Below the pieces are notes generated by a model, which made no database searches, had not been told where the DNA came from, and was given only the letters and a program-made list of their open reading frames with translations. From contig NZ_CP091285.1 of assembly GCF_021650975.2 (NCBI RefSeq), forward strand, positions 3,720,001 through 3,784,000: 64,000 bases of DNA, given 5' to 3'. Below are positions 53,894-62,926 of this stretch, piece by piece (the stretch's first letter is position 1; every line of letters starts with the position of its first letter). A program made the translations under genes and the position numbers. Origin of the DNA: Flavobacterium jumunjinense (lineage in GTDB: Bacteria; Bacteroidota; Bacteroidia; Flavobacteriales; Flavobacteriaceae).

Positions 53894-53963
53894 AAAATAG
53901 TAATTAGTGATTAGTAAAAAGTGATTAGTTTACCTTTTCTAATCACTATTCACTATTACTTTA
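53894..53963. repeat. AGTGATTAGT / CTAATCAC repeat spacer
   Basis: The efp-lpxD2 gap contains direct copies of TTAGTGATTAGT and AGTGATTAGT followed by inverted CTAATCACTATTCACT. GTGATTAG (53921-53928) and CTAATCAC (53939-53946) make a perfect 8-bp stem. It is likely a decayed palindromic element, and possibly a hairpin. Confidence 0.5.
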
Positions 53964-54524
53964 TTATACGCGCTCCATGTATTTACCAGAAGCTGTATCA
54001 ATTTTAATTTTGTCTCCTTCGTTAATAAATAAAGGTACATTTACTGAAGCTCCAGTTTCAACTGTTGCAGGCTTTGTAGCATTTGTTGCTGTATTACCTT
54101 TAACTCCTGGTTCTGTATAGGTTACTTCTAAAATAACTGAAGCTGCCATGTCTACAGATAATGGTAAATCTGTTTCAGTATTTACCTGAATCATTACATT
54201 TTCTCCTTCTTTTAATAAATCTGGAGCATCTAAAACATCTTTATTTAAAAAGATTTGTTCAAATGACTCTGTATTCATGAAGTGATAATCTTGACCTTCT
54301 GCATATAAAAATTGAAAAGTATGTGTTTCAACCCTTACAACATCAATTTTATGACCTGCTGAAAAAGTATTATCTAAAACTTTTCCGTTTGTTAACGATT
54401 TTAATTTAGTTCTTACGAATGCAGGACCTTTTCCTGGTTTAACGTGAAGAAATTCAATAATTTTATAAATATCGTGATTGTATTTAATACAAAGTCCGTT
54501 TCTAATATCTGAAGTACTTGCCAT
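53964..54524 (-). CDS. efp: Elongation factor P
   Basis: A 186-residue three-domain protein that prevents ribosome stalling at polyproline stretches. The tip of domain I has the typical loop VKPGKGPAFVRTK with K32 as the likely site of modification (KPGKG variant). The C-terminal domain ends in VNVPLFINEGDKIKIDT, characteristic of EF-P. No efp modification genes are in this window. It lies between lpxA and the second lpxD-like gene. Confidence 0.95.
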   Translation of the reverse strand: MASTSDIRNGLCIKYNHDIYKIIEFLHVKPGKGPAFVRTKLKSLTNGKVLDNTFSAGHKIDVVRVETHTFQFLYAEGQDYHFMNTESFEQIFLNKDVLDAPDLLKEGENVMIQVNTETDLPLSVDMAASVILEVTYTEPGVKGNTATNATKPATVETGASVNVPLFINEGDKIKIDTASGKYMERV

Positions 54525-54557
54525 TTTATATGTTATTTTATTTTTCGCTTATTATAT

Positions 54558-54575
54558 TTACCTTTCTAAAGGTAA
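54558..54575. promoter_or_regulatory. Perfect palindrome upstream of efp
   Basis: TTACCTTT-CT-AAAGGTAA, 8-nt arms with a 2-nt centre, lies 34 bp before the efp ATG. No T run. It might be an operator or the base of a hairpin; no known binding protein is inferred. Confidence 0.4.
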
Positions 54576-54679
54576 CAGTTTCAATTAATTTTGATTGTGT
54601 AATACAATACCTCGATATTCTTCTCATAAATGAAGTTCCTACAAACTATAGATAAGGAATTCAAATATATTTCGAATTA

Positions 54680-55465
54680 TTATATTGTACCTGTATAACC
54701 TTTCATTACACCTCGAGAAGAATTTCTAATAAATTGAATAATATCATCTCTTTCTGGAGTTGCTTCCATTTCTGCTTCAATAATACTTAAAGCCTGTGTT
54801 GTATTATAATTTTTTTGATATAAAATTCTATAAATATCTTGAATTTCTCTAATTTTTTCAGTTGAAAAACCTCTTCTTCTTAATCCTACAGAGTTAATTC
54901 CAACATAAGATAGTGGCTCTTTAGCTGCCTTAGTAAATGGTGGAACATCTTTTCTTACCAATGAACCTCCAGAAACCATCGCATGTTCACCAACAGAAAT
55001 GAATTGATGTATTGCAGCCAAACCTCCAATAATTGCAAAATCTCCAATAGTAACGTGTCCTGCTAAAGCAACACCGTTAACAATAATTGCATTATTACCA
55101 ATTTGACAATCGTGTGCAATATGTGCCGTTGCCATAATTAAACAATTATCACCAATTTTAGTTTGTCCAGAAGCAATTGTACCTCTGTTTATAGTAACAC
55201 ACTCTCTAATAGTAGTATTATCACCAATAATAGCTAATGAATCTTCTCCTCCAAATTTTAAATCTTGAGGAACAGCAGAAATTACAGCTCCCGGAAAAAT
55301 ATTACAATTTTTACCGATTCTTGCACCTTCCATTATGGTTACATTTGAACCTATCCAAGTTCCTTCTCCAACAATTACATTATTATGTATGGTTGTAAAC
55401 GGATCAATTACTACATTTCTTGCAATTTTAGCTCCAGGATGAACGTATGCTAGTGGTTGATTCAT
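54680..55465 (-). CDS. lpxA: UDP-N-acetylglucosamine acyltransferase
   Basis: A 261-residue beta-helix trimer subunit that starts lipid A synthesis by adding an acyl chain from ACP to UDP-GlcNAc. Hexapeptide repeats occupy about 10-190. The catalytic His is in ATAHIAHDCQIG (about 120-125), and GDFAIIGGLAAIHQF and a helical C-terminus follow. It begins 7 bp downstream of lpxC-fabZ. Confidence 0.96.
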   Translation of the reverse strand: MNQPLAYVHPGAKIARNVVIDPFTTIHNNVIVGEGTWIGSNVTIMEGARIGKNCNIFPGAVISAVPQDLKFGGEDSLAIIGDNTTIRECVTINRGTIASGQTKIGDNCLIMATAHIAHDCQIGNNAIIVNGVALAGHVTIGDFAIIGGLAAIHQFISVGEHAMVSGGSLVRKDVPPFTKAAKEPLSYVGINSVGLRRRGFSTEKIREIQDIYRILYQKNYNTTQALSIIEAEMEATPERDDIIQFIRNSSRGVMKGYTGTI

Positions 55466-55472
55466 AATATTA

Positions 55473-56861
55473 TTATTGTTTTTTAACTATTTGTGCCATT
55501 AATTCTGCTTCAGCAACCAATTTTCCGTTTGCATAGGCATTTGCTTGCATATGACAAATCCCTCTTCTAATTGGAGTAATTAAATCACATTTAAAAATTA
55601 AAGTATCTCCAGGTAACACTTTTTGTTTGAATTTAACATTATCAATCTTCATGAAATATGTTAAATAATTTTCTGGATCTGGAACAGTACTTAATACTAA
55701 AATACCTCCTGTTTGTGCCATTGCTTCTACAATTAAAACTCCTGGCATAACTGGTGCGTCTGGAAAATGTCCTACAAAGAATGGTTCATTCATTGTAACA
55801 TTCTTTAAACCAACAACTCCACTATCTGATAATTCTAAAATCTTATCAATTAATAAAAACGGAGGTCTATGAGGTAACATTTTCATTATTTGATGAATAT
55901 CCATCAATGGTTCTTTGTTTAAATCATAAACAGGAACTTGATTTCTTTCTTCAATTTTAATAATCTTAGCCAATTTTTTTGCAAATTGTGTATTTACAAA
56001 ATGTCCAGGCTTATTTGCTATTACTTTCCCTTGAATTCTTGTTCCAATTAAGGCTAAATCTCCAATAACATCTAGTAATTTATGTCTAGCTGCTTCATTT
56101 GGATGATGTAACGTTAGATTATCTAAAATTCCATTAGGTTTAACAGTTATAGATTCTTTATTAAATGCTTTCTTTAAATTTTCCATTGTTTCTGTAGAAA
56201 TATCTTTGTCTACATAAACAATTGCATTATTTAAATCTCCACCTTTAATTAATCCATTATTTAAAAGCATTTCCAATTCATGTAGAAAACTAAAAGTTCT
56301 ACTGTCTGAAATTTCGTTTTTAAATTCACTTATATTTTTAATGCTAGCATTTTGAGTCCCTAGTACTTTTGTACCAAAGTCAACCATTGCAGTAACACTA
56401 TATGTATCACTAGGTATAATTGTTATATCACTTCCTGTAACTTCATCTGTATATGAAATTACATCTTTTACAACAAATATTTTTCTTTCTCCTTCTTGTT
56501 CAATTACACCAACTTTTTCAATGGCTTCAACAAAATACTTAGAAGAACCGTCCATAATAGGTGGTTCAGAAGCGTTTAACTCAATAATTACATTATCAAC
56601 ATCACAACCAACAAAAGCTGCAAGAACGTGTTCTGAAGTTTGAATTTTAACTCCTCTTTTCTCTAAATTTGTTCCTCTTTGAGTATTTACAACATAATTT
56701 GCATCAGCCTCTATAATTGGTTGGCCTTCTAAATCGACTCTAACAAATGTAAAGCCATTATTTATTGGTGCAGGTTTAAATGTCATTTTTACTTCTTGAC
56801 CAGTATGTAGACCGACTCCTGTTAATGAAATTTCGCTAGCGATGGTTTTTTGTTTAACCAT
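55473..56861 (-). CDS. lpxC-fabZ: Bifunctional UDP-3-O-acyl-GlcNAc deacetylase / 3-hydroxyacyl-ACP dehydratase
   Basis: A 462-residue fusion. Residues 1-about 305 are the zinc deacetylase LpxC: H78 in TSEHVLAA, and HHPNEAARHKLLDVIGDL with the other zinc ligands. Residues about 315-462 are FabZ, with MLPHRPPFLLIDKI and catalytic residues in GHFPDAPVMPGVLIVEAMAQ. The fusion is typical of Bacteroidota and couples the commitment step of lipid A to fatty acid synthesis. 14 bp after lpxD and 7 bp before lpxA. Confidence 0.97.
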   Translation of the reverse strand: MVKQKTIASEISLTGVGLHTGQEVKMTFKPAPINNGFTFVRVDLEGQPIIEADANYVVNTQRGTNLEKRGVKIQTSEHVLAAFVGCDVDNVIIELNASEPPIMDGSSKYFVEAIEKVGVIEQEGERKIFVVKDVISYTDEVTGSDITIIPSDTYSVTAMVDFGTKVLGTQNASIKNISEFKNEISDSRTFSFLHELEMLLNNGLIKGGDLNNAIVYVDKDISTETMENLKKAFNKESITVKPNGILDNLTLHHPNEAARHKLLDVIGDLALIGTRIQGKVIANKPGHFVNTQFAKKLAKIIKIEERNQVPVYDLNKEPLMDIHQIMKMLPHRPPFLLIDKILELSDSGVVGLKNVTMNEPFFVGHFPDAPVMPGVLIVEAMAQTGGILVLSTVPDPENYLTYFMKIDNVKFKQKVLPGDTLIFKCDLITPIRRGICHMQANAYANGKLVAEAELMAQIVKKQ

Positions 56862-56875
56862 GATAATTGTAAAGT

Positions 56876-57892
56876 TTAGTTGTTTTTTTTAATTTTTTCT
56901 AAATCGGATACTATTTTCGGTAAATTTCTAAAATGTACATAAGACTTTGAGAAATCACCATAATTGAAAGCAGGACTACCTTGAACCACTTCTCCATCGG
57001 ATAAATTTTTTCCGATTCCTGATTGCGCTTGAATTTTTACATTGTCTCCAATCACTAAGTGTCCAGCAAAACCTACTTGACCACCAATCATACAATTTTT
57101 ACCAATTTTTGTTGAACCTGCAATCCCTGTTTGGGCTGCAATTACGGTGTTTTCACCAATTTCAACATTGTGAGCAATTTGTATTTGATTATCTAGTTTT
57201 ACTCCTTTTTTTATAACTGTAGCTCCTAATGTTGCTCTATCTATAGTAGTACAAGATCCAATTTCTACGTTATCTTCTATGATAACATTACCAATTTGCG
57301 GAACTTTTGTATAGGACCCATCTTCCTGTGGTGCAAATCCGAAACCGTCTGAACCAATAATTACTCCGGAATGTACAGTACAATTATTACCAATAACCGT
57401 TTCTGAATAAATACGTACACCTGCAAAGAAAACACAATCATCACCAATTACTACATTGTCTCCTATAAAGCTATTTGGATATATTTTTGCGTTTTTTCCT
57501 ATTATTACATTTTTTCCAATACAACAAAAACTACCTAAATATAATCCTTGCCCATAAGTCACATTCTCAGAAATCATAGAGGGTTGTTCAATACCCGATT
57601 TCATTAATTTTACTTGATTATAATATTCTAATAGCTTCGAAAAAGATTTATAAGCATCTTCAACTTTAATTAAAGTTGTTGCTATTTCTTGTTCTGGATG
57701 AAACGTTTTATTAACAATTGTAATAGTAGCTTTTGTTGTATAAATATAGCTTCCGTATTTTGGATTTGCTAAAAAAGTTAAAGATCCATCTGTACCTTCT
57801 TCTATCTTAGCTAACTTATAAACCTCTGCATTTGGGTTACCTACAACCTCCCCTTCTAAAATACCTGCTATTTGCTCTGCTGTAAATTTCAT
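56876..57892 (-). CDS. lpxD: UDP-3-O-(3-hydroxyacyl)glucosamine N-acyltransferase
   Basis: A 338-residue protein with the N-terminal uridine-binding domain ([20 protein letters not shown]) and a hexapeptide-repeat helix. The catalytic His is in QIAHNVEIG (about 235-243) with GIAGSTKIG following. It is the canonical third enzyme of lipid A synthesis. The first gene of the lpxD-lpxC/fabZ-lpxA run. A TATTTTTG box (57984-57977, minus) lies 85 bp upstream, without a properly spaced TTG. Confidence 0.95.
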   Translation of the reverse strand: MKFTAEQIAGILEGEVVGNPNAEVYKLAKIEEGTDGSLTFLANPKYGSYIYTTKATITIVNKTFHPEQEIATTLIKVEDAYKSFSKLLEYYNQVKLMKSGIEQPSMISENVTYGQGLYLGSFCCIGKNVIIGKNAKIYPNSFIGDNVVIGDDCVFFAGVRIYSETVIGNNCTVHSGVIIGSDGFGFAPQEDGSYTKVPQIGNVIIEDNVEIGSCTTIDRATLGATVIKKGVKLDNQIQIAHNVEIGENTVIAAQTGIAGSTKIGKNCMIGGQVGFAGHLVIGDNVKIQAQSGIGKNLSDGEVVQGSPAFNYGDFSKSYVHFRNLPKIVSDLEKIKKNN

Positions 57893-58002
57893 TTACTTTA
57901 TTTAAATTATCGACTAAAAATGGGATTTTACTCCTTTTGTTTGTCTAAAAAATAGAGTGACTCTAATTTATTCTGACAAAAATATAAAATTAAATCAAAT
58001 AG

Positions 58003-59238
58003 TTATACTTCTAAGACTACTTTTGGAAAACATATAAAATATTTTGTTACAGTCTTAGATAGTGCTTTTAAGTGTAATTGGTCTGACGCTTCAACAACGT
58101 CTTCAATAGTTTTGTCTTTTTTTAATATCCTAATTGGCTCACTTTCTTTATCATAGGCTTGGTTTTTAACCTTTCCTTTAAAAATAAAATAGTCTAATTC
58201 TTTATCGGTTAATGATTTAATTTTTAAAAAATCTTCTTTATAATGATTAAGAATTTCCTTACTTGGTTTTTCATCTTGCATTTTAATTTTCAACAAATCT
58301 CGATTTATAATCATTCTACAAAGCGTAGATAAAACATAATCTTCATGAAACTGCCAAGCTTTAATGGCTCCAAGAACATCATAATCGTCTAATTGAGAAA
58401 AAGTATTCAAAATTGTTTCATCAAAATCTAATAAAGAAACTTTATTTTTCATGAAATACTGTAACGGCTTACTTGCTTCTAATTCAACACCCTTTTGTGT
58501 TAATTCTTTAGCTCTTTTTAAAATACGAGTCAAAGTTAGCTCAGCAACAAGGCTTGTTTTGTGCAAATAAGCTTGCCAATACATTAATCGCCTAGCAACT
58601 AAAAATTTTTCAACTGAGTAAATACCTTTTTCTTCAATAACCAGTACATCATCCTGAACATTCATCATTTGGATTAAACGCTCACTATTAATGTTACCTT
58701 CTGCTACTCCACTGTAAAAACTATCCCTTCTTAAGTAATCCATTCTATCCATATCCAATTGGCTTGAAATTAATTGAAGCATGAATTTTCTGTGATACTC
58801 TCCTCTAAAAACTTGAATTGCAAGTGAAAGTTTTCCATCAAATTCTTTATTCAATTGCTCCATAAATAATAAAGACAATTCTTCATGATGAATTTCTTCA
58901 ACAATACTATGTTCCATAGCATGACTAAAAGGGCCATGACCTATATCGTGTAGTAAAATTGCAATAAATAGTGCGTTTTGTTCCTCATCTGAAATTTCTA
59001 CACCTTTAAATCGTAATGTTTGTACTGCTTTTTGCATAATATGCAAACAACCCAAAGCATGATGAAAACGAGTATGATGTGCACCTGGATAAACTAGGTA
59101 TGACATACCCATTTGTGAAATCCTTCTTAATCTTTGAAAATAAGGATGCTGTATTAAATCATAGATGAGTGTATTGGGTATGGAAATAAAACCATATATT
59201 GGATCGTTAAAAATTTTTAATTTATTGGTTTGAATCAC
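58003..59238 (-). CDS. HD-domain phosphohydrolase (dNTPase-like)
   Basis: A 411-residue protein of the HD superfamily. The metal-binding residues are seen in HHTRFHHALG (54-63), LLHDIGHGPFSH (HD pair about 93) and MDRMDYLRRDSFYSG (later Asp). The arrangement matches SAMHD1/dGTPase-like proteins, which cleave dNTPs to nucleosides and triphosphate. The start is a GTG at 59238. It opposes porX across a 219-bp region. Substrate not known; involvement in nucleotide pools or signalling is an inference. Confidence 0.9.
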   Translation of the reverse strand: MIQTNKLKIFNDPIYGFISIPNTLIYDLIQHPYFQRLRRISQMGMSYLVYPGAHHTRFHHALGCLHIMQKAVQTLRFKGVEISDEEQNALFIAILLHDIGHGPFSHAMEHSIVEEIHHEELSLLFMEQLNKEFDGKLSLAIQVFRGEYHRKFMLQLISSQLDMDRMDYLRRDSFYSGVAEGNINSERLIQMMNVQDDVLVIEEKGIYSVEKFLVARRLMYWQAYLHKTSLVAELTLTRILKRAKELTQKGVELEASKPLQYFMKNKVSLLDFDETILNTFSQLDDYDVLGAIKAWQFHEDYVLSTLCRMIINRDLLKIKMQDEKPSKEILNHYKEDFLKIKSLTDKELDYFIFKGKVKNQAYDKESEPIRILKKDKTIEDVVEASDQLHLKALSKTVTKYFICFPKVVLEV

Positions 59239-59257
59239 AAGTATAAATTTAGGACAA

Positions 59258-59285
59258 CAAATGTAATGAATTAAATATTACTCAA
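59258..59285 (-). promoter_or_regulatory. Promoter of the HD-domain gene
   Basis: On the minus strand TTG (59285-59283), 17 nt, TACATTTG (59265-59258), 19 bp before the GTG start, giving a very short leader. Confidence 0.65.
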
Positions 59286-59457
59286 AGAAATAGAAATAAT
59301 TTAAGTTGTTTTATACCTTTTAATGACTATTAAAAATTTATTTTTAGATAATATTAAAACATTTCATAAAACTTTATACTATTTTTAATACATCCTCGTT
59401 GAAGTTATACTTAACTTGCATTGAAATTACAATAATAAATAAACGGAATAACACAAT

Positions 59458-61011
59458 ATGAACAAAATAAAAATTCTTTGGGTAGATGATGAAATTGATT
59501 TATTAAAGCCACATATATTGTTCTTAGAAAAGAAAAATTATGAGGTAACCACTTGTAATAATGGCCAGGATGCTATTGATTTATTTGCAGAAACAAAATT
59601 CGATATTGTTTTTCTAGATGAGAATATGCCTGGATTGAGTGGTCTTGAAACACTTTCAGAAATTAAAGAAAAAAAATCTTCAATTCCAGTAATAATGATT
59701 ACGAAGAGTGAGGAAGAATATATAATGGAAGAAGCAATTGGTTCTAAAATAGCCGATTACCTAATAAAACCAGTAAATCCTAATCAAATTCTATTAAGTT
59801 TAAAGAAAAACCTAGATCATTCTCGATTGGTTTCTGAAAAAACAACCTTAGATTATCAAAAGGAATTTAGAAAAATAGCTATGGATATGGCTATGGTAAA
59901 TTCTTATGAAGAATGGGTAGACTTATACAAAAGACTTGTATATTGGGAAATGGAACTTGAAAATATTGAAGACCAAAGTATGGTTGAAATATTAGAAAGT
60001 CAAAAAGCTGAAGCAAACAATCAATTTGGGAAATTCATTGAACGTAATTATGAAGATTGGTTCAGTAAAACGGATGATAAACCAATATTATCACATAAAA
60101 TATTTGGAGAATTAGTTGCACCAGAAATTAGAAAAAAAGACAAACCAATTCTATTCATTGTTATTGATAATTTACGATACGATCAATGGAAAGCCTTTGA
60201 AGGAATTGTTAGCAATCATTATAAATTAGAAAAAGAAGTGAGCTACTTCTCTATTTTACCAACAGCAACACAATATGCTAGAAATGCTATTTTTTCAGGT
60301 TTAACACCTTTAGAAATGGAAAAAAAGTTTCCTCAATATTGGAAAAACGACATTGATGAAGGAGGAAAAAACCTTTATGAAGGAGAATTTTTAACAGAAC
60401 AATTAAAGAGTTTAGGATTAAATATTAAGCAAGAATATTATAAAATTACCAACTTTAAAGATGGTAAAAAATTAGCTGAAAATTTCAAAGGACTTAAAGG
60501 AAATGATTTAACAACAATAGTCTATAATTTTGTAGATATGCTTTCACATTCTAAAACAGAAATGGAAGTAGTAAAAGAACTAGCTTCAGATGATAAAGCA
60601 TATCGTTCATTAACAGTTAGTTGGTTTAAAAACTCTCCATTATTAGACATTATACAACAAGCTCAAAAACAAGGCTTTAAATTAATTATAACAACTGATC
60701 ATGGTACAATAAATTGTAAAAATCCTTCAAAAGTTATTGGAGATAAAAATACAAGTTTAAATTTGCGTTATAAAACGGGAAGAAGTTTAACTTTTGAAGA
60801 CAAAGATGTTTACTCAATTAAAGATCCTAAAAAGATTGGACTTCCTGCATTAAACATGAGTAGTTCATTTATTTTTGCAAAGAACGATCTGTTTTTAGCC
60901 TATGTAAACAATTTCAATCATTATGTAAGTTATTATAGAAATACCTATCAGCATGGAGGAATTTCACTAGAAGAAATGATAATTCCTTTTATGGTATTGG
61001 AACCAAAATAA
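59458..61011 (+). CDS. porX: T9SS response regulator PorX with PglZ phosphatase domain
   Basis: A 517-residue bifunctional regulator. Receiver domain 1-120 with D10-D11 and phospho-acceptor D54 in VFLDENMPG, then a helical linker and a C-terminal alkaline-phosphatase-superfamily (PglZ) domain: IVIDNLRYDQW (metal Asp), T in LPTATQYARNA, and IITTDHGT (Asp/His). In Porphyromonas and Flavobacterium PorX partners the sensor PorY and controls T9SS genes, and its phosphatase acts on nucleotides. PorY is not here. It is followed by a hairpin and tsaE. Confidence 0.95.
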   Translation: MNKIKILWVDDEIDLLKPHILFLEKKNYEVTTCNNGQDAIDLFAETKFDIVFLDENMPGLSGLETLSEIKEKKSSIPVIMITKSEEEYIMEEAIGSKIADYLIKPVNPNQILLSLKKNLDHSRLVSEKTTLDYQKEFRKIAMDMAMVNSYEEWVDLYKRLVYWEMELENIEDQSMVEILESQKAEANNQFGKFIERNYEDWFSKTDDKPILSHKIFGELVAPEIRKKDKPILFIVIDNLRYDQWKAFEGIVSNHYKLEKEVSYFSILPTATQYARNAIFSGLTPLEMEKKFPQYWKNDIDEGGKNLYEGEFLTEQLKSLGLNIKQEYYKITNFKDGKKLAENFKGLKGNDLTTIVYNFVDMLSHSKTEMEVVKELASDDKAYRSLTVSWFKNSPLLDIIQQAQKQGFKLIITTDHGTINCKNPSKVIGDKNTSLNLRYKTGRSLTFEDKDVYSIKDPKKIGLPALNMSSSFIFAKNDLFLAYVNNFNHYVSYYRNTYQHGGISLEEMIIPFMVLEPK

Positions 61012-61024
61012 AATAGAACATAAA

Positions 61025-61061
61025 TACCACAGTTGGAGTTATTATTAATTTAACTGTGGTA
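61025..61061 (+). terminator. Hairpin between porX and tsaE
   Basis: TACCACAGTT (61025-61034) and AACTGTGGTA (61052-61061) make a perfect 10-bp stem with a 17-nt loop. The downstream T tract is poor (ATATTT), so it could be a weak terminator or an RNA-stability element ahead of tsaE. Confidence 0.5.
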
Positions 61062-61082
61062 ATATTTAGAAACCAATAATAT

Positions 61083-61496
61083 ATGACAATAAACTTTACC
61101 CTAAACGAAATACAGCATATCGCAAAACAAATTTTAGCTACTCCTTCTCTAAAAAAAGTAATTACTTTTCATGCAGAAATGGGAGCTGGAAAAACTACAT
61201 TAATTAAAGCTATTGTTACCGAATTAGGTGTGCAAAGTAATTCTAGTAGTCCTACCTTTTCATTAGTTAATGAATACGAAGCAAAAAATGGAGAAATCAT
61301 CTATCATTTTGATTTATACCGTTTAAATACTGAAACCGAAGCTTATGATATGGGAATAGATGAATATTTCTATTCTGGAAATTGGTGTTTTATAGAATGG
61401 CCAGAAAAAACACCAAATCTAATTCCAATAGACCATGCAACAATACATATTAAGCAGAATTTAGATAATAGTAGAACACTTGTTTTAAATAATTAA
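61083..61496 (+). CDS. tsaE: tRNA threonylcarbamoyladenosine biosynthesis protein TsaE
   Basis: A 137-residue P-loop ATPase needed with TsaB, TsaC and TsaD for the t6A modification of ANN-decoding tRNAs. Walker A EMGAGKTT (32-39), SSSPTFSLVNEYE (typical), and FDLYRL and FIEWPEK near the C-terminal half. Length is normal. It is encoded between porX and the alanine-dehydrogenase-like gene, a flavobacterial arrangement without obvious functional link. Confidence 0.95.
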   Translation: MTINFTLNEIQHIAKQILATPSLKKVITFHAEMGAGKTTLIKAIVTELGVQSNSSSPTFSLVNEYEAKNGEIIYHFDLYRLNTETEAYDMGIDEYFYSGNWCFIEWPEKTPNLIPIDHATIHIKQNLDNSRTLVLNN

Positions 61497-61606
61497 GCAT
61501 ACTCTAAAAGAAGTTATTAATGATAAAATGTTAACTCTTTTATATAAGTTCTATTTTCAAATAATAAAAAATTTCCTAAATTGGCTCAACTTTAGATTAA
61601 CCTATC

Positions 61607-62803
61607 ATGTCAATATACAGTCCGTTTTCAAAAATGCAGTTACTCCCACAGGAAGAAAAGTTGGAAATCATAAATCACAAGAGCGATTTATTCATCGGAA
61701 TACCTAAAGAAACGGCATATCAAGAGAGACGAATTTGTTTAACACCAGATGCAGTTAGCTCTTTAGTTTCACACGGACATCGTGTAATGATAGAAGCTGG
61801 AGCCGGTGAAAGTTCAAGTTATAGTGATAAAGACTATTCTGAAGCAGGTGCAGAAGTAACAAATAATACTAAAAAAGTATTCACTTGTCCAATAATTCTA
61901 AAAGTAGAACCTGCAACACTTCCAGAAATAGAAATGATGAATCCTCAAACCATTATCATTTCTGCAATACAATTAAAAACACAAAGAAAAGCCTATTTTG
62001 AAGCCTTAGCTTTAAAAAGAATTACAGCACTAGCCTTCGAATTCATAAAAGATGAAGATGGCTCCTATCCTGCTGTAAAATCATTATCCGAAATTGCAGG
62101 TATTGCCTCAATACATATTGCTGCCGAATTAATGATTAATCAAAATATAGGCAAAGGATTATTATTTGGAAACATAACAGGTGTTCCTCCCACAGAAGTT
62201 GTTATTTTAGGAGCTGGAACAGTTGCAGAATATGCAGCAAGAACAGCAATTGGACTTGGGGCAAGCGTTAAAGTTTTTGATAATTCAATTACAAAATTAA
62301 GACGCCTACAAAACACACTCAATCAACGTATATTTACATCTACAATTCAAGAAAAAGCATTATTAAAAGCCTTACGAAGATGTGATGTTGCTATTGGAGC
62401 TATGAGAGGAAAAAACAGAACTCCAATTGTAGTAACAGAAACAATGGTAGAACACATGAAAAAAGGAGCCGTTATAGTAGATGTTAGTATCGATACAGGT
62501 GGTTGCTTTGAAACCTCAGAAATAACTACTCATGAAAAGCCAACTTTTATAAAGAATAATATAATTCATTATTGCGTTCCTAATATTCCTTCACGTTATT
62601 CAAAAACAGCCTCATTATCTATAAGTAATATAATTACTCCATTCCTACTCCAAATTGCTGAAGATGGCGGAATTGAAAGTGCCATTCGTTGCAATAGAGG
62701 ATTAAAAAACGGAATTTATTTCTATCATGGTTTATTAACAAATAGATCCATTGCAGATTGGTTCAATTTAGAGTATAGAGATATTAATCTTATTGTTTTT
62801 TAG
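61607..62803 (+). CDS. ald: Alanine dehydrogenase / transhydrogenase-family protein with altered active site
   Basis: A 398-residue NAD-dependent dehydrogenase fold: an N-terminal domain with GIPKETAYQERRICLTP (31-47), K99 in KVEP, then a Rossmann domain with VVILGAGTVAEYAA (198-211) and DVSIDTGGCFETS (292-304) with TTHEKPTF. The family includes alanine dehydrogenase and PntA. The position of the catalytic His of alanine dehydrogenase (LHLA in characterised enzymes) appears here as IQLK, Gln122. So the annotation by similarity is usual but alanine dehydrogenase activity is uncertain. The stop codon runs directly into the downstream repeat. Confidence 0.8.
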   Translation: MSIYSPFSKMQLLPQEEKLEIINHKSDLFIGIPKETAYQERRICLTPDAVSSLVSHGHRVMIEAGAGESSSYSDKDYSEAGAEVTNNTKKVFTCPIILKVEPATLPEIEMMNPQTIIISAIQLKTQRKAYFEALALKRITALAFEFIKDEDGSYPAVKSLSEIAGIASIHIAAELMINQNIGKGLLFGNITGVPPTEVVILGAGTVAEYAARTAIGLGASVKVFDNSITKLRRLQNTLNQRIFTSTIQEKALLKALRRCDVAIGAMRGKNRTPIVVTETMVEHMKKGAVIVDVSIDTGGCFETSEITTHEKPTFIKNNIIHYCVPNIPSRYSKTASLSISNIITPFLLQIAEDGGIESAIRCNRGLKNGIYFYHGLLTNRSIADWFNLEYRDINLIVF

Positions 62804-62888
62804 GGCATTCCCTAAAGGTCGCGCTATCCATTCTATCTTTTATTTGTTCTTTACAAATAAAAGGATGCCATTACTATCGCTAATGCAG
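62803..62888. repeat. Structured intergenic repeat element
   Basis: Begins at the last base of the ald stop codon. Outer inverted pair GCATT / AATGC (near 62805-62809 and 62882-62886) encloses a central hairpin TTTTATTTGT-TCTTT-ACAAATAAAA. The sequence (GGGCATTCCCTAAAGGTC at the left, GATGCCATTACTATCGCTAATGC at the right) closely resembles a GGGCATTCC...CTAACGC repeat family I recall from flavobacterial genomes. It has no coding capacity. Confidence 0.65.
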
Positions 62889-62926
62889 TACCAAAATTGC
62901 TATATTTGCAAAAAAAAATAAATACA

